Shown: positions 6,364 to 15,568, counted from the first letter of the stretch. The stretch is DNA of 64,000 nt from AV40 sp963817335 (GCA_963817335.1 CAWFNX010000001.1:806001-870000); one strand, 5' to 3'. The notes: generated by a model from the sequence alone, not told the origin. Made by a program: numbers and translations.

Positions 6364-8328
6364 TTAAATAACGGAATCGGCGCCGGCTTTCTCCCAGCCG
6401 GGATCGTGGGCGAGGGGACTGGTGGGAATGTTTTCACGCTCGGTCAATTCTTGGGACGTGTATTCTGGCGGGATCGGGGGCGGAACCGGTTTGCGAGCGT
6501 GCGCGGCAAATTCTTCAGGAAATTTTTCGACAAAACTTTGAGTCGGCCAGGCGCAGGCCTCACCAAACGCGCAAATGGTGCGTCCCGCAATATTGTCGCC
6601 GATCGTCTTAAGGGTGCGCGGATCATCAGTGACGCCGCCGCCTTTCAGCATGCGGTCGGTGATCTTTTTCATCCAGAGCGAGCCTTCGCGGCAGGGGGTG
6701 CACTGTCCGCACGATTCGTGGGCATAAAATTCGTTGATGTTGTTGAGCACCCAGACCATGTCTCGCGAATCGTCGAGCACGATGACGCCACCGGAGCCGG
6801 CCATCGATCCGGCTGCCGCCAGGGTGTCGAAGTCCATTGGCAACTCATCGATCGACATCTCCTGTTCGAGCATCGAACCATCCGGTTGTTTTTGCTTGAT
6901 CTTGAAACGCTCGTCAGCGCGCAAAACTTTGGCCGAGCTCCCGCCAGGGATGACTGCCTTCAAGGTTCGGCCCCATTTCAGTCCGCCGGCCAGATCGTAA
7001 ATCAGTTGACCCATCGTTACCGCGCCGACTTCGATTTCGAAATAGCCAGGCCGTTGCACGTCTCCACTCACGCAAACGATGCGTGTGCCGGTGTTGTTAG
7101 GCCGTCCGAGCTGCGCGTATTTTGCGCCGCCCATCGCGATGATGTGTTTTACCGCGCACAAAGTTTCGACGTTGTTGACGATCGTCGGAGACATGTAAAG
7201 GCCGAGGACTGCCGGAAAATACGGCGGTTTGATTCGCGGATAGGCGCGTTTGCCTTCCACGGATTCGATCAACCCGGTTTCTTCACCGCAAATGTAAGCG
7301 CCGGCCCCGCGATGGATGTGAATCTCGAGATCGAACTTGGAGCCGAGAATGCTTTTGCCGAGAAACTTGTGTTCGCGCGCTTCTTCGATCGCGCGTTCCA
7401 GGATTTTTGCGCCCTCCGGGAATTCGCCTCTTATATATATGTACGCGGTCCGAGCGTTGATGGCGAAACAGGAAATCGCGATGCCCTCGAGCAGTTGGTG
7501 CGGATCCTCGTGGATAATGTAACGATCTTTAAACGTGCCCGGCTCGGACTCGTCGGCGTTGCAAATGAGGTAGACCGGCTTCTTTTCATCCGGTTTGATG
7601 AAACTCCATTTTACTCCGCAGGGAAACCCGGCGCCTCCTCGCCCGCGCAGGCCGGATGTTTTGACTTCGTTGACAATGTCGGTGCGCGACATTTTGAGCG
7701 CCTTGCGCAAATCCTGGTAACCGCCCGCTTCGAGATAGGTGTCGATGTCGACCTTCCAATCCGGATTCCCGATGTTTTTAAAAACGAGTCGGCGCTCCAA
7801 GGGATGAGGAAAGGTTTGATGCTTGAGAGGCGAGGTTCGACTTAGGAGGCGATCGGCCGCCGAAGTTGGGTCCACACTCTCGATAAGGTCATCGTTGACC
7901 ATGCAGACCGGAGCGGTGCCGCAGCTGGCGAGACATTCGACAAACTCGACGCTGTAGTTTTCATCCGCGCTCACTGAGACCGGCTCGCCGTGATTTTTCC
8001 GCTGGATCCCGGTTGCCTCGCAAAGATTTTCCATGATCTGATAACTTCCGGCCATTGCGCAACTCAGGGTCCGGCAAATCCGGATGTGGGTTTTGCCCGC
8101 GCGCTTTTCACGAAGCATCGGATAAAAGCTCACCAACTCGAGAATGTTGATCGGTTGCAATCCGAGCTTGGCCGCGATCCAGGTCACCGCGTCGTCGCTG
8201 ATAAACCCAAAATGCTCCTGCCAGAGATGAAGCAATGGAAGCGAAGCGCTCCGTTTTTGATCACGTGGATAGCGCGTGATCGCTTCGTCCATTTTTCGCT
8301 CTAACTCAGCCGGAACGTGTGAGTCCAC
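6364..8328 (-). CDS. nuoEF: Fused NADH-quinone oxidoreductase subunits E and F (NuoE-NuoF)
   Basis: One 654-residue ORF contains both subunits of the NADH-oxidising module. Residues 1 to about 160 are NuoE: thioredoxin-like, with the 2Fe-2S ligands C85, C90 (CRTLSC) and C132, C136 (CLASC). After a linker near 165-185, NuoF follows: the FMN/NADH region GLRGRGGAGFPCGVKW near 228-243, ICNADESEPGTFKDRY, and the N3 cluster motif SCGQCTPCREG with a later C in AFGEACAWP. No stop or frame change separates the halves, so they are made as one chain. It is followed by GxxExxY cassette 2 rather than directly by nuoG. Confidence 0.95.
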   Translation of the reverse strand: MDSHVPAELERKMDEAITRYPRDQKRSASLPLLHLWQEHFGFISDDAVTWIAAKLGLQPINILELVSFYPMLREKRAGKTHIRICRTLSCAMAGSYQIMENLCEATGIQRKNHGEPVSVSADENYSVEFVECLASCGTAPVCMVNDDLIESVDPTSAADRLLSRTSPLKHQTFPHPLERRLVFKNIGNPDWKVDIDTYLEAGGYQDLRKALKMSRTDIVNEVKTSGLRGRGGAGFPCGVKWSFIKPDEKKPVYLICNADESEPGTFKDRYIIHEDPHQLLEGIAISCFAINARTAYIYIRGEFPEGAKILERAIEEAREHKFLGKSILGSKFDLEIHIHRGAGAYICGEETGLIESVEGKRAYPRIKPPYFPAVLGLYMSPTIVNNVETLCAVKHIIAMGGAKYAQLGRPNNTGTRIVCVSGDVQRPGYFEIEVGAVTMGQLIYDLAGGLKWGRTLKAVIPGGSSAKVLRADERFKIKQKQPDGSMLEQEMSIDELPMDFDTLAAAGSMAGSGGVIVLDDSRDMVWVLNNINEFYAHESCGQCTPCREGSLWMKKITDRMLKGGGVTDDPRTLKTIGDNIAGRTICAFGEACAWPTQSFVEKFPEEFAAHARKPVPPPIPPEYTSQELTERENIPTSPLAHDPGWEKAGADSVI

Positions 8329-8338
8329 TCGCGAAAAA

Positions 8339-8623
8339 TTAATCGGTTAATGTGCTCTGTTTTTCGACGACCTTATCGTCCTTGAAAACGATAGTCACCG
8401 TGTCTTTGCCCTGGCGATAAACGTAAGTCGTCTTTTTCAAAATCAGGAAATCTTTGTTGTCGAGCTCGCTCGGCGGTCCAAGGATCGATTCGACCTGCTT
8501 CTTCGACATTCCTTCGCCGACTTCATCGACGTTTGCTTTGGTGATTCTTTTGCCGGCACAAGAGAGCAAGAGCATGAGGATGAGCACGAGAAAGAGATGC
8601 GAAAGCCGGCGCAGGATCGACAT
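8339..8623 (-). CDS. Small BamE/SmpA-like lipoprotein
   Basis: Predicted outer-membrane or periplasmic lipoprotein of about 94 residues. The chosen start MSILRRLSHL leads a hydrophobic signal ending in the lipobox LLLSC. The mature part contains VGEGMSKKQVESILGPPSE, the BamE-type helix and GPP turn, followed by short strands (TYVYRQGKDTVTIVF). It sits between nuoD and nuoEF and is unlikely to belong to complex I. An ORF extends 11 residues upstream (MTKHEFRMTKW), but that stretch is the translation of an ATTCGTCATTCG-type spacer word at 8629-8660, so I trimmed it. The specific BAM role is not shown. Confidence 0.75.
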   Translation of the reverse strand: MSILRRLSHLFLVLILMLLLSCAGKRITKANVDEVGEGMSKKQVESILGPPSELDNKDFLILKKTTYVYRQGKDTVTIVFKDDKVVEKQSTLTD

Positions 8624-8663
8624 CCATTTCGTCATTCGAAATTCGTGCTTCGTCATTGTCCAA

Positions 8664-9920
8664 TCATCTGTCGCATTCGCCCATTACAAAGTCCAGACTT
8701 CCAAGCACGGCGGTAACGTCGGCCAGCATGCTACCCGGCAGCAGCTCCGGTAGAATGCTGAGATTCACAAATGACGGTGCGCGTATTTTTAAACGATAGG
8801 GCACACCGCCGCCGCGGCTGTTGATGTAAAAGCCCAGCTCGCCCTTCGGATTCTCCGCCGCGAAATAAATTTCGCCCGGTGGCGCGTCCAATCCTTCGGT
8901 CACCACGATGAAATGGTGAATCAGCTCCTCCATCTTCGTCATCACGTGCGACTTCGGCGGCGTCATGTTTTTCCAATCGGCCACATTGATCGGACCACTC
9001 GGCATTTTCTCGATCACTTGCCGCAAAATTTTCACGCTCTGCCGCATCTCCTCGATCCGAACCAGATAACGATCGTAACAATCGCCGGCACTGCCGACGA
9101 CGACCTCAAAGTCGTACTGCTCGTAATCGAGATACGGATGTTTGCGCCGCAAATCGTGCTCAACGCCGCTCCCGCGCAAATTCGGTCCTGAAATGGCGTA
9201 GGCAATCGCGCGATCTTTGGTGATGACGCCTATGTCCTTGGTGCGATCAACAAAGATTTTATTGCGGGTAAGCAATTTGTCCATTTCGTCCAACGCCGGT
9301 CCGAATTCGTCGAGAAAATCGCGCAACATCGGAATAAATTTTTCCGGCAGATCACGAATCTGCCCGCCAACCCGGGTGTAAGACGTGGTGAACCGCGCAC
9401 CGCTCAGGAGTTCGCTGAGGTCGTAAATTTTTTCGCGTTGAGTGAACGAGTAGAGAAAAACCGTCATTGCGCCGAGATCGAGCGCCATCGCGCCCAGTCC
9501 CATCAGATGCGAAGAGATCCGGGAAAGTTCGCAACAGATCACGCGGATGGCTTTTCCGCGGGGCGGAATTTCCCAGTTCATTAATTTTTCCACCGCGAGC
9601 GAATAGGCGACGTTGTTGGCCAACGGCGCCAGGTAATCGAGTCGGTCCGTGTAAGGCACGAACTGGTTGTATTGCATGTTCTCGGCAATTTTTTCGTCGC
9701 CCCGGTGGAGATAACCGACGTCCGGCGTCGCCTTGATGATGATCTCGCCGTCGAGCTCGAGGACCAGCCGCAATACTCCGTGGGTCGCCGGATGCGACGG
9801 CCCCATGTTGAGAATCATCTTCTCGCCGATGTCCGCGTCGCTGTGGTGCAACTTCGCCTCTTCCGCGGCCACTCGCGTCACCGGGTCCGGCGATTCAATC
9901 TCGCGTACCGTGAATGCCAT
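8664..9920 (-). CDS. nuoD: NADH-quinone oxidoreductase subunit D (NuoD)
   Basis: The 49-kDa subunit of complex I, related to the large subunit of NiFe hydrogenase, contributing to the quinone site. 418 residues. Signatures: LNMGPSHPATHGVLRL near residues 37-52, HRGDEKIAENMQYNQFVPYTDRLDY, ELSRISSHLMGLG, and the C-terminal VLGSLDFVMGECDR. It is the first nuo gene of the cluster; the nuoA, nuoB and nuoC genes that normally precede it are not adjacent, and the next gene upstream is an unrelated lipoprotein. Confidence 0.98.
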   Translation of the reverse strand: MAFTVREIESPDPVTRVAAEEAKLHHSDADIGEKMILNMGPSHPATHGVLRLVLELDGEIIIKATPDVGYLHRGDEKIAENMQYNQFVPYTDRLDYLAPLANNVAYSLAVEKLMNWEIPPRGKAIRVICCELSRISSHLMGLGAMALDLGAMTVFLYSFTQREKIYDLSELLSGARFTTSYTRVGGQIRDLPEKFIPMLRDFLDEFGPALDEMDKLLTRNKIFVDRTKDIGVITKDRAIAYAISGPNLRGSGVEHDLRRKHPYLDYEQYDFEVVVGSAGDCYDRYLVRIEEMRQSVKILRQVIEKMPSGPINVADWKNMTPPKSHVMTKMEELIHHFIVVTEGLDAPPGEIYFAAENPKGELGFYINSRGGGVPYRLKIRAPSFVNLSILPELLPGSMLADVTAVLGSLDFVMGECDR

Positions 9921-10008
9921 AGATCAGTTCATCAACGCTGCCGACCTGACCTCCGGGTGCAAGCAATTTTCTGCACTTGCTTGTCAACAACGCGGATCTT
10001 GAAGCCGT

Positions 10009-10488
10009 TTACCGTTGCGACGCCGGGGTCGGTTTAGGCAATGGAGTAACAGCGTTAGAGGGTAGCGTCGAGGAAGTTGATTTTCTTCGGCTGGTCTTGG
10101 ATTTTCCACCCACCGGCTCCAGTTTGACCGAGACGGGGTTCGGATAAAGAGAGTCGTAGGCACCGGTGCCTGCATCCACTCCCATACCGATTGCACCGCC
10201 GAGGAGTATATTTCCGGCCATGGCAGTCCCGCCTGTACCGCCCGCTTTACTTTCCACTGTGACGGTCTCGGAAACATAGCCGGGTTTCGACACCGTTACC
10301 GTGAAGTTGTCGCGTCGACGCTTCTCCACAAATGTTGCGGGCGTGACGCCTTTTTCCCCCGTCGACAGGGTTACGGTGGCGCCAGGTGGCTCGCTTTGAA
10401 CCTTCAACTTCTCATGCACGCCGCGCGTAATCGTGGCACAAGAACTCAACAGCAGCATCGAAAAGAATAACAGGGGACAGTATTTCAT
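10009..10488 (-). CDS. PEGA-domain lipoprotein
   Basis: Predicted 159-residue lipoprotein. Start at the ATG ending at 10488 (MKYCPLLFFSM) gives a signal peptide ending in the lipobox LLLSSC. The mature region carries a PEGA-type carbohydrate/surface-associated fold: VQSEPPGATVTLSTGEKGVTPATF and the closing KPGYVSETVTV. A glycine-rich segment (GGTGGTAMAGNILLGGAIGMG) could be a glycine-zipper membrane hairpin. A longer ORF adds 29 residues upstream that lack a signal sequence. It precedes nuoD by 88 bases and is divergent from fabD. Function unknown. Confidence 0.8.
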   Translation of the reverse strand: MKYCPLLFFSMLLLSSCATITRGVHEKLKVQSEPPGATVTLSTGEKGVTPATFVEKRRRDNFTVTVSKPGYVSETVTVESKAGGTGGTAMAGNILLGGAIGMGVDAGTGAYDSLYPNPVSVKLEPVGGKSKTSRRKSTSSTLPSNAVTPLPKPTPASQR

Positions 10489-10591
10489 CCGGCGGAGGCT
10501 AGCGGGAGCAAACAGTCCTTCAAGTGAAATTGTGCTAACAGCTGAAACTTCTGGCTCGCGCGCACATCGGAACACGATTACGTAGAATCGG

Positions 10592-11524
10592 ATGGCAAAG
10601 AAGATCGCGTTGTTGTTTTCAGGACAAGGCGCCCAGGTCGTCGGAATGGGAAAGGATTTGGCCGATCAATTTCCGGTCGCCGCTGGTTTGTTTAGTCAAG
10701 CGGACGATCTCCTTGGCCGCAGCCTAACCAGTTTGACTTGTAATGGGCCAATGGAGGAGCTCACCAAGACTTCGAACTGTCAGCCGGCGCTGTTTGTTCA
10801 CGGACTCGCCTCGCTTGCCGTCCTGCGCGAGCTCGCCGGCGAATTTCCGGTCTCGGCTGCGGCGGGTCTTTCGTTAGGCGAACTGACGGCGCACGCAGCC
10901 GCCGGTACTTTTTCGTTCGAAGATGGTCTGCGACTTGTCCAAAACCGGGCAACCTTCATGGACGAGGCCTGCGCCCAAACAGTCGGCGGAATGGCGGCGA
11001 TGATTGGAGGCCTTGAAAACGAAGTGCGACAACTGGCAGCGGACGAGGATGTCGATGTGGCCAATATCAATGCCCCGGGCCAAATCGTGATTTCAGGCGA
11101 ACTCGCAAAAGTGGAGACTGCGGTGGGCGTGGCGAAAGAACATGGAATTCGTCGGGCGACCATGCTGAACGTCGCCGGCGCGTATCACTCACGCCTGATG
11201 CAGTCTGTTTACGAAAAGCTCGGGCCTGTGCTGTTGGATGTGCAGATGCAACTCCCGCAATTTCCGATTGTCAGCAATGTCACCGGCGAGGAAGTGAAAA
11301 CGTTGCCCCAAATTCGTCAGACCCTGCAGGACCAGGTCACGAGCACTGTCCGATGGGCCGATTGCATCCAGCGTCTGATCGTCCTCGGCTGCGACACCTT
11401 CATTGAACTCGGACCGGGCGCGGTGCTCTCCGGTTTGGTCAAACGCTCCAGCAAGGATGTCGACGTTATATCGGCGGGCGATGTGGAGGCGGTTCGCGCA
11501 TGCGCCAACGCGATCAAGGGCTAA
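10592..11524 (+). CDS. fabD: Malonyl-CoA:ACP transacylase (FabD)
   Basis: Transfers malonyl from CoA to acyl carrier protein for fatty acid elongation in the cytoplasm. 310 residues, the family's usual size. Signatures: N-terminal LLFSGQGAQVVGMGKDL, the nucleophile elbow GLSLGEL with Ser near residue 94, the catalytic-histidine region AGAYHSRLM near 200, and VELGPGAVLSGL-like IELGPGAVLSGLVKR near the end. No other fab gene is adjacent in the window; the gene converges with the glycosyltransferase at 11528 across a 3-base gap. Confidence 0.97.
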   Translation: MAKKIALLFSGQGAQVVGMGKDLADQFPVAAGLFSQADDLLGRSLTSLTCNGPMEELTKTSNCQPALFVHGLASLAVLRELAGEFPVSAAAGLSLGELTAHAAAGTFSFEDGLRLVQNRATFMDEACAQTVGGMAAMIGGLENEVRQLAADEDVDVANINAPGQIVISGELAKVETAVGVAKEHGIRRATMLNVAGAYHSRLMQSVYEKLGPVLLDVQMQLPQFPIVSNVTGEEVKTLPQIRQTLQDQVTSTVRWADCIQRLIVLGCDTFIELGPGAVLSGLVKRSSKDVDVISAGDVEAVRACANAIKG

Positions 11525-11527
11525 ACG

Positions 11528-13021
11528 TCAGGGTTGTTGTTTTCCACTGTAGACGCGCGCCGTAAGTTCGTCATGACGCTTCGTTCCGACATCGACCGAC
11601 ATCGGAAAAGTTTGATCAAGCCATGACATGAGCTGCGGGTTTCGTGGATAGCGAGTAGTTGTAATCACGCCGGCGATGTGATTGTCGTGAACAATTTGTT
11701 CGAACTGCAAAAGGCTGGGGCGATTGAATTTCATAACGTCGCCAAAGACAAAGTTGATTGCCGATGGCGGAATAAGCCTGCCAGCCAGGTACGGCACCAG
11801 CGCATCGTCGCTCATCAAATATTGGTTCGGCTGAAACCTGTCGTCTGTATAGTGCACGACGTCGTTGACTTGCAGAGGCTCTGGAAACCTGGCCTGGCGA
11901 TCGTATTTGATCACCCACGCCAGGTCGATCAACGTGACCAACATCGCCCCACCGAACAGTATTGCGACCCACTTTCCCATCGGCGTAGATCGCTCTCCAT
12001 TTCGCCAATCCGCGATCGTTTGTTTAATGTCATCAATACCGCGGTTGAACCCGAGGGCAGCAAAAACAATCAGCGGCGGCAGAATGAGAATGTAGTGATG
12101 CACCCACGGAGGCATTTCCAGGAGAATTCCGGTGGTCACGAGTTCCCCGGCCAGCAGCGCCATCAGCGAGACCGATAGCGGGCGCAAAGCGATCACCCCG
12201 GAAATTCCGAACAAGAGCAGTGGAATATTTAGGCGGCCAAACGCCACCAAGCCGCGCCAGCGGTCGTCGACTCTTTTTATCATCCAATTTCTTTCCGCCC
12301 AATGGAATCCGATAACGCGCTGATATTCGTCAATTGGATGCAAGAAATTCCCAAACGGCATCGCGACGAGAATAATTGCCGCCCCAAAAACGAGCAGATC
12401 GGTAAAAATCGCTCGGTCGAGTTTCAACCGCCCGTCTTCGCGCTCGATTCGTTGATCAAGAAGAACAATGAGGATCGTAACCCCAAAACCAAGAGCGAAT
12501 GGCTTCAATACGAGACTCGCCCCGGCGAGAAGGCCGCTCAAGCCAATCCAGATGCGACTGCGACGGGTTGTGAATAAAAAAATGAAGATCAGCGCCCAAA
12601 CGATGCAGGTCATTGCCGGCACGTCCGCCAGAGTCATTCGCGATCCCAGGATATAGAGCGGGTCGATCGCGCCAATAAGAATGGCTGCAACTGCCACCAT
12701 CCATCGGCCGCCGAGTTGAAAACTCAGGAGCGCGACTCCGATAAGACCCGCTAACGAAAAGACAAAAACAATGAGACGCCCGACCATCAACGAATCACCA
12801 AACAATGCAAAGCCCGCGGTGATGATCTTTGGAAACAGCCAAAACTGGTCGAAGAAGAAAGCGTGAGTGTCGTAGCCGTGGTGAAGAAGGCGCGCCACCA
12901 TTAGATACGCGCCCTCGTCCAGATCGGTGTTGCGAGCGATCACTCTGTTGGGCATCAAGCACCAGGCTGCAATTGCAATCGCTCCCGTAGTTATCAAAGC
13001 AATCCCTACTCGGCGTCGCAC
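11528..13021 (-). CDS. Glycosyltransferase family 39-like membrane protein (GT-C fold)
   Basis: Multi-pass membrane protein of 497 residues with about ten hydrophobic helices. The first periplasmic loop carries NTDLDEGAYL near residues 31-40, the acidic D-E motif of dolichyl- or undecaprenyl-phosphate sugar-dependent GT-C enzymes. A soluble C-terminal domain of roughly 130 residues (from WVIKYDRQARFPEPLQVND) follows. It probably moves a sugar from a polyprenyl-phosphate donor to lipid, glycan or protein outside the membrane; the acceptor cannot be told. Start GTG ending at 13021. Confidence 0.85.
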   Translation of the reverse strand: MRRRVGIALITTGAIAIAAWCLMPNRVIARNTDLDEGAYLMVARLLHHGYDTHAFFFDQFWLFPKIITAGFALFGDSLMVGRLIVFVFSLAGLIGVALLSFQLGGRWMVAVAAILIGAIDPLYILGSRMTLADVPAMTCIVWALIFIFLFTTRRSRIWIGLSGLLAGASLVLKPFALGFGVTILIVLLDQRIEREDGRLKLDRAIFTDLLVFGAAIILVAMPFGNFLHPIDEYQRVIGFHWAERNWMIKRVDDRWRGLVAFGRLNIPLLLFGISGVIALRPLSVSLMALLAGELVTTGILLEMPPWVHHYILILPPLIVFAALGFNRGIDDIKQTIADWRNGERSTPMGKWVAILFGGAMLVTLIDLAWVIKYDRQARFPEPLQVNDVVHYTDDRFQPNQYLMSDDALVPYLAGRLIPPSAINFVFGDVMKFNRPSLLQFEQIVHDNHIAGVITTTRYPRNPQLMSWLDQTFPMSVDVGTKRHDELTARVYSGKQQP

Positions 13022-13126
13022 AAGATCGACGATTGAATTCTCGGGGTTCGACGCAACCTAATCCTCGTGCGAGTTGTGACACTACGCGGGGTCGACAACA
13101 GCGATTGGTGGCGATAGTTTTCTCAC

Positions 13127-13582
13127 GTGAATCTTTCCGAACGGGTCGATTCAGATTTGAAAACCGCAATGCGCGAGAAAAACGCGATGAAGCTCGGCGT
13201 CCTCCGCATGCTTAAGGCGGCGCTCATGAACGCCACGATCGAAAAATCCGGCGCTCAGGGACAACTGAGCGATGCTGACGCCGTTCAGGTGATTCGAAAA
13301 CAGGTAAAGCAACGCCAGGATTCGATCGAAAGTTTTGAGAAAGGCGGCCGGGCCGAGCTCGCGGCGAAGGAAAAAGAGGAGCTATCGATGCTGCAGTCGT
13401 ATTTGCCGCAGGCGATGAGCACGGACGAAATTGCGAAAATCGTGCGCGAAACAATTGCCGAAACTGGCGCCACTTCCAAAGCGCAAATGGGCGCGGTAAT
13501 GAAGGCGATTCAGGCAAAAGTCTCCGGCCGCGCTGACGGCAAGACGCTTAGCGCCGAAGTGCAGAAGCAGTTGAGTAGTTGA
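13127..13582 (+). CDS. yqeY: GatB/YqeY domain protein
   Basis: A 151-residue, all-helical protein of the YqeY family, related to the tail domain of the amidotransferase subunit GatB. Typical features are the N-terminal SDLKTAMREKNAMKLGVLRML, the central IRKQVKQRQDSIESFEKGGR, and LQSYLPQAMSTDEIAKIV then GAVMKAIQAKVSGRADGK. Start is GTG at 13127. The stop codon TGA (13580-13582) lies within the TTGAG-word spacer that follows. Precise cellular role is not established. Confidence 0.93.
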   Translation: MNLSERVDSDLKTAMREKNAMKLGVLRMLKAALMNATIEKSGAQGQLSDADAVQVIRKQVKQRQDSIESFEKGGRAELAAKEKEELSMLQSYLPQAMSTDEIAKIVRETIAETGATSKAQMGAVMKAIQAKVSGRADGKTLSAEVQKQLSS

Positions 13583-13684
13583 GGAGTTGAGCCGTTGAGG
13601 TCCGAGCCGGACTGGCATTTTTGATGGTCGAGAGTTGTTTTTTTCCGCTCAACCCCTCAACCTCTCAACGACTCAACTTCTTAA
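13567..13684. repeat. Word palindrome GTTGAG / CTCAAC
   Basis: Left part repeats TTGAG (GAGTAGTTGAGGAGTTGAG, about 13572-13600); right part repeats CTCAAC (CTCAACCCCTCAACCTCTC, about 13648-13680). The halves are reverse complements in style rather than exact copies. The spacer provides the yqeY stop and ends two bases before the ispD start. Confidence 0.8.
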
Positions 13685-13685
13685 C

Positions 13686-14405
13686 ATGCTTAGCGTCATC
13701 ATCGTCGCCGCCGGAAGCAGCGAACGCATGGGCTTCGATAAATTGTTCGCGCTGGTCAGTGGCAAACCGGTGATTGCTCACACCATTGCGGCGTTCGAGA
13801 ACACGAAGTGCGTCGATGAAATTATTCTGGTCGGGCGAGCCGACAGCGTCGGCGAGTTGCGGAAAGTGATCGGCAAGCCGAGCAAGGTGAAACAAATTGT
13901 CGAGGGGGGCGCAGAACGGAGTGATTCGGTGCGCGCTGGACTAGAACATGTCGATCCCAAGTCCGATTTCGTCGCGGTGCACGACGCGGCGCGGCCAATG
14001 ATTACGCCCGAGAAAATCACTCGCGTTTTCGAAGTGGCTCGAACAAGTCACGCCGCGACTTTGGCGGAGCCAATCAACGACACTCTCAAACGCGCCGACC
14101 TGGCCGCCGTAGCCGCTTCGGCGAAGGAGGCTGACGATATCATAATCAAAGAGTCGGTCGATCGCAGTGGAATTTTTGGAATGCAAACACCCCAAGTGTT
14201 TGAGAAGAAATTGCTCGAGAAGGCTTATGATCTCGTCGCGACGAAAAAGATTTCAGTGACCGACGAAGTGTCGGCGGTCGAACTTCTCGAACATAAAATC
14301 GTGCTGGTTCCGAACCACGATTTCAATTTCAAGATCACGTATCCGCGCGATCTGCCCCTGGCTGAATTCGTTTTGAAGCAACGGGCAAACGCGACAAAGC
14401 GCTAA
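13686..14405 (+). CDS. ispD: 2-C-methyl-D-erythritol 4-phosphate cytidylyltransferase (IspD)
   Basis: Third step of the non-mevalonate (MEP) isoprenoid pathway, CTP plus MEP to CDP-ME. 239 residues from the chosen ATG (MLSVIIVAAGSSERMG). The nucleotide-binding loop AAGSSERMGFDKLF is intact, as are VAVHDAARPMITPE, ESVDRSGIFGMQTPQVF and VTDEVSAVE. A longer ORF reading adds 17 residues translated from the upstream CTCAAC-word spacer and is rejected. It may feed precursors to the hopanoid genes at 50-53 kb, which is inference. Ends with a 4-base overlap with the convergent GT9 gene. Confidence 0.96.
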   Translation: MLSVIIVAAGSSERMGFDKLFALVSGKPVIAHTIAAFENTKCVDEIILVGRADSVGELRKVIGKPSKVKQIVEGGAERSDSVRAGLEHVDPKSDFVAVHDAARPMITPEKITRVFEVARTSHAATLAEPINDTLKRADLAAVAASAKEADDIIIKESVDRSGIFGMQTPQVFEKKLLEKAYDLVATKKISVTDEVSAVELLEHKIVLVPNHDFNFKITYPRDLPLAEFVLKQRANATKR

Positions 14406-15394
14406 ACCAGCATCGGATCGATCGGGACCTGCGGTCGAACAAGCTCGACGATTGCGGGAACGTCTTTGGATTTGAATGGGCGCCCGCGGTGTTTGAGCCT
14501 GGTGTTTTCGAGCTCGCTCACTCGCACGATTTTGCCGTGTTTCCAAATCCAGGCGTCGGGATTGTAAGGACCAACCCGGCGCGGATTGGTCCAGGTGTGG
14601 ATCGACAATAAACGATCGTTCACCGCTGCGGCGATGTGCATTGGCCCGCTGTCCACGCTGATCACGAAGCGCGCGACGCGGATCAAGCGGATGAGTTGCA
14701 AAAGCGAAGTCTGGTTGGTGAGCTCAACGCAGTTTTCCGCGACATCGACGACGTCGATCTGGCGGTTTGTTTTTCCCACAACCACGACCCGGGTCGGCGC
14801 GAACGCGGCGCAGATTTCCTCGATCACACGATTGGTCAACGATTTTCCGCTGCCGCGCGCAAATGGATGCAACAAAATGAACGGAGGATATTCGTCGAAT
14901 CGCGGCAACGGATCTCCGGTCGGAAGCGGGCAGCGCAACGCGTCCCCGATTTTCGCGCCGGCGAGCTCGGCCAGTTTGAGGTAACGTTCGACTGCGTGCT
15001 CGCGGCGGTTCACTTTCGCGGTGCGCTTGTAAAAGAAGCGCGACCCTTCGCGGCCGTCGCTCATTCCGTAGACTTCTTTTGCCCCGCTCATTCGCGCGAT
15101 AAACGCGCTCCGAAGCAGTCCTTGAAAATCGAGCGCGACATCAGGCTTCAACTTGCGCGTTTCTTTCAGCCATGGTCCGAATCGGACGGGCGCGCCCAGT
15201 CCGCTGAAATCCTTTCTGGGAAAGACGTGAATGTGGTTGACGTCGGAATTACCTCGAAGCAGCGGAGTAAATTCGGGATTCATCACCCAGGTGATTTTGG
15301 CTTTCGGATGGGCATCGCGAATCGCCGCCACCGCCGGCAACGTATGAACGACGTCGCCGAGCGAGCTTGGTTTGATGATCAGAATGGAATTCAC
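14402..15394 (-). CDS. Glycosyltransferase family 9 (heptosyltransferase-like)
   Basis: Cytoplasmic GT-B enzyme related to ADP-heptose:LPS heptosyltransferases, about 330 residues. N-terminal ILIIKPSSLGDVVHTLPAV is the classic family opening; the C-terminal half has ARFVISVDSGPMHIAAAVNDRLLSIH, the donor-binding region. It suggests an LPS-type core in the outer membrane. I chose the GTG ending at 15394 (VNSILIIKPSS); the longer reading starts with another GTG four codons upstream within a word-like spacer. Substrate not provable from sequence. Confidence 0.9.
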   Translation of the reverse strand: MNSILIIKPSSLGDVVHTLPAVAAIRDAHPKAKITWVMNPEFTPLLRGNSDVNHIHVFPRKDFSGLGAPVRFGPWLKETRKLKPDVALDFQGLLRSAFIARMSGAKEVYGMSDGREGSRFFYKRTAKVNRREHAVERYLKLAELAGAKIGDALRCPLPTGDPLPRFDEYPPFILLHPFARGSGKSLTNRVIEEICAAFAPTRVVVVGKTNRQIDVVDVAENCVELTNQTSLLQLIRLIRVARFVISVDSGPMHIAAAVNDRLLSIHTWTNPRRVGPYNPDAWIWKHGKIVRVSELENTRLKHRGRPFKSKDVPAIVELVRPQVPIDPMLV

Positions 15395-15520
15395 GGATTC
15401 AACCACGAACAGACACGAATCACGCCGCTCTGCGGCAAACTATAAACCTGGGAACAAATTGGATGCACTAGCGGGAGCGTAATTAACACGAAGGTATGGA
15501 CGAAAAGCACGCTCGAATTA

Positions 15521-15568
15521 TTTCAGATTTCAGAGTTTCAGCTTTTCAGTTTTCGGCCGCTAGCGGCC
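15521..15568. repeat. TTTCAG word run plus palindrome GGCCGCTAGCGGCC
   Basis: Five TTTCAG/TTTTCAG words (15521-15553) lead into a perfect 14-base palindrome at 15555-15568. The TAG stop of the phosphoesterase (complement of CTA at 15560-15562) is at the centre of that palindrome. The rest of the gap 15395-15520 shows no gene. Confidence 0.7.

Noticed and set aside
6406..7845. A 479-codon open frame on the plus strand
   Set aside because: It is antisense to nuoEF, whose motifs are all intact. It is a GC-rich shadow frame without recognisable domains.
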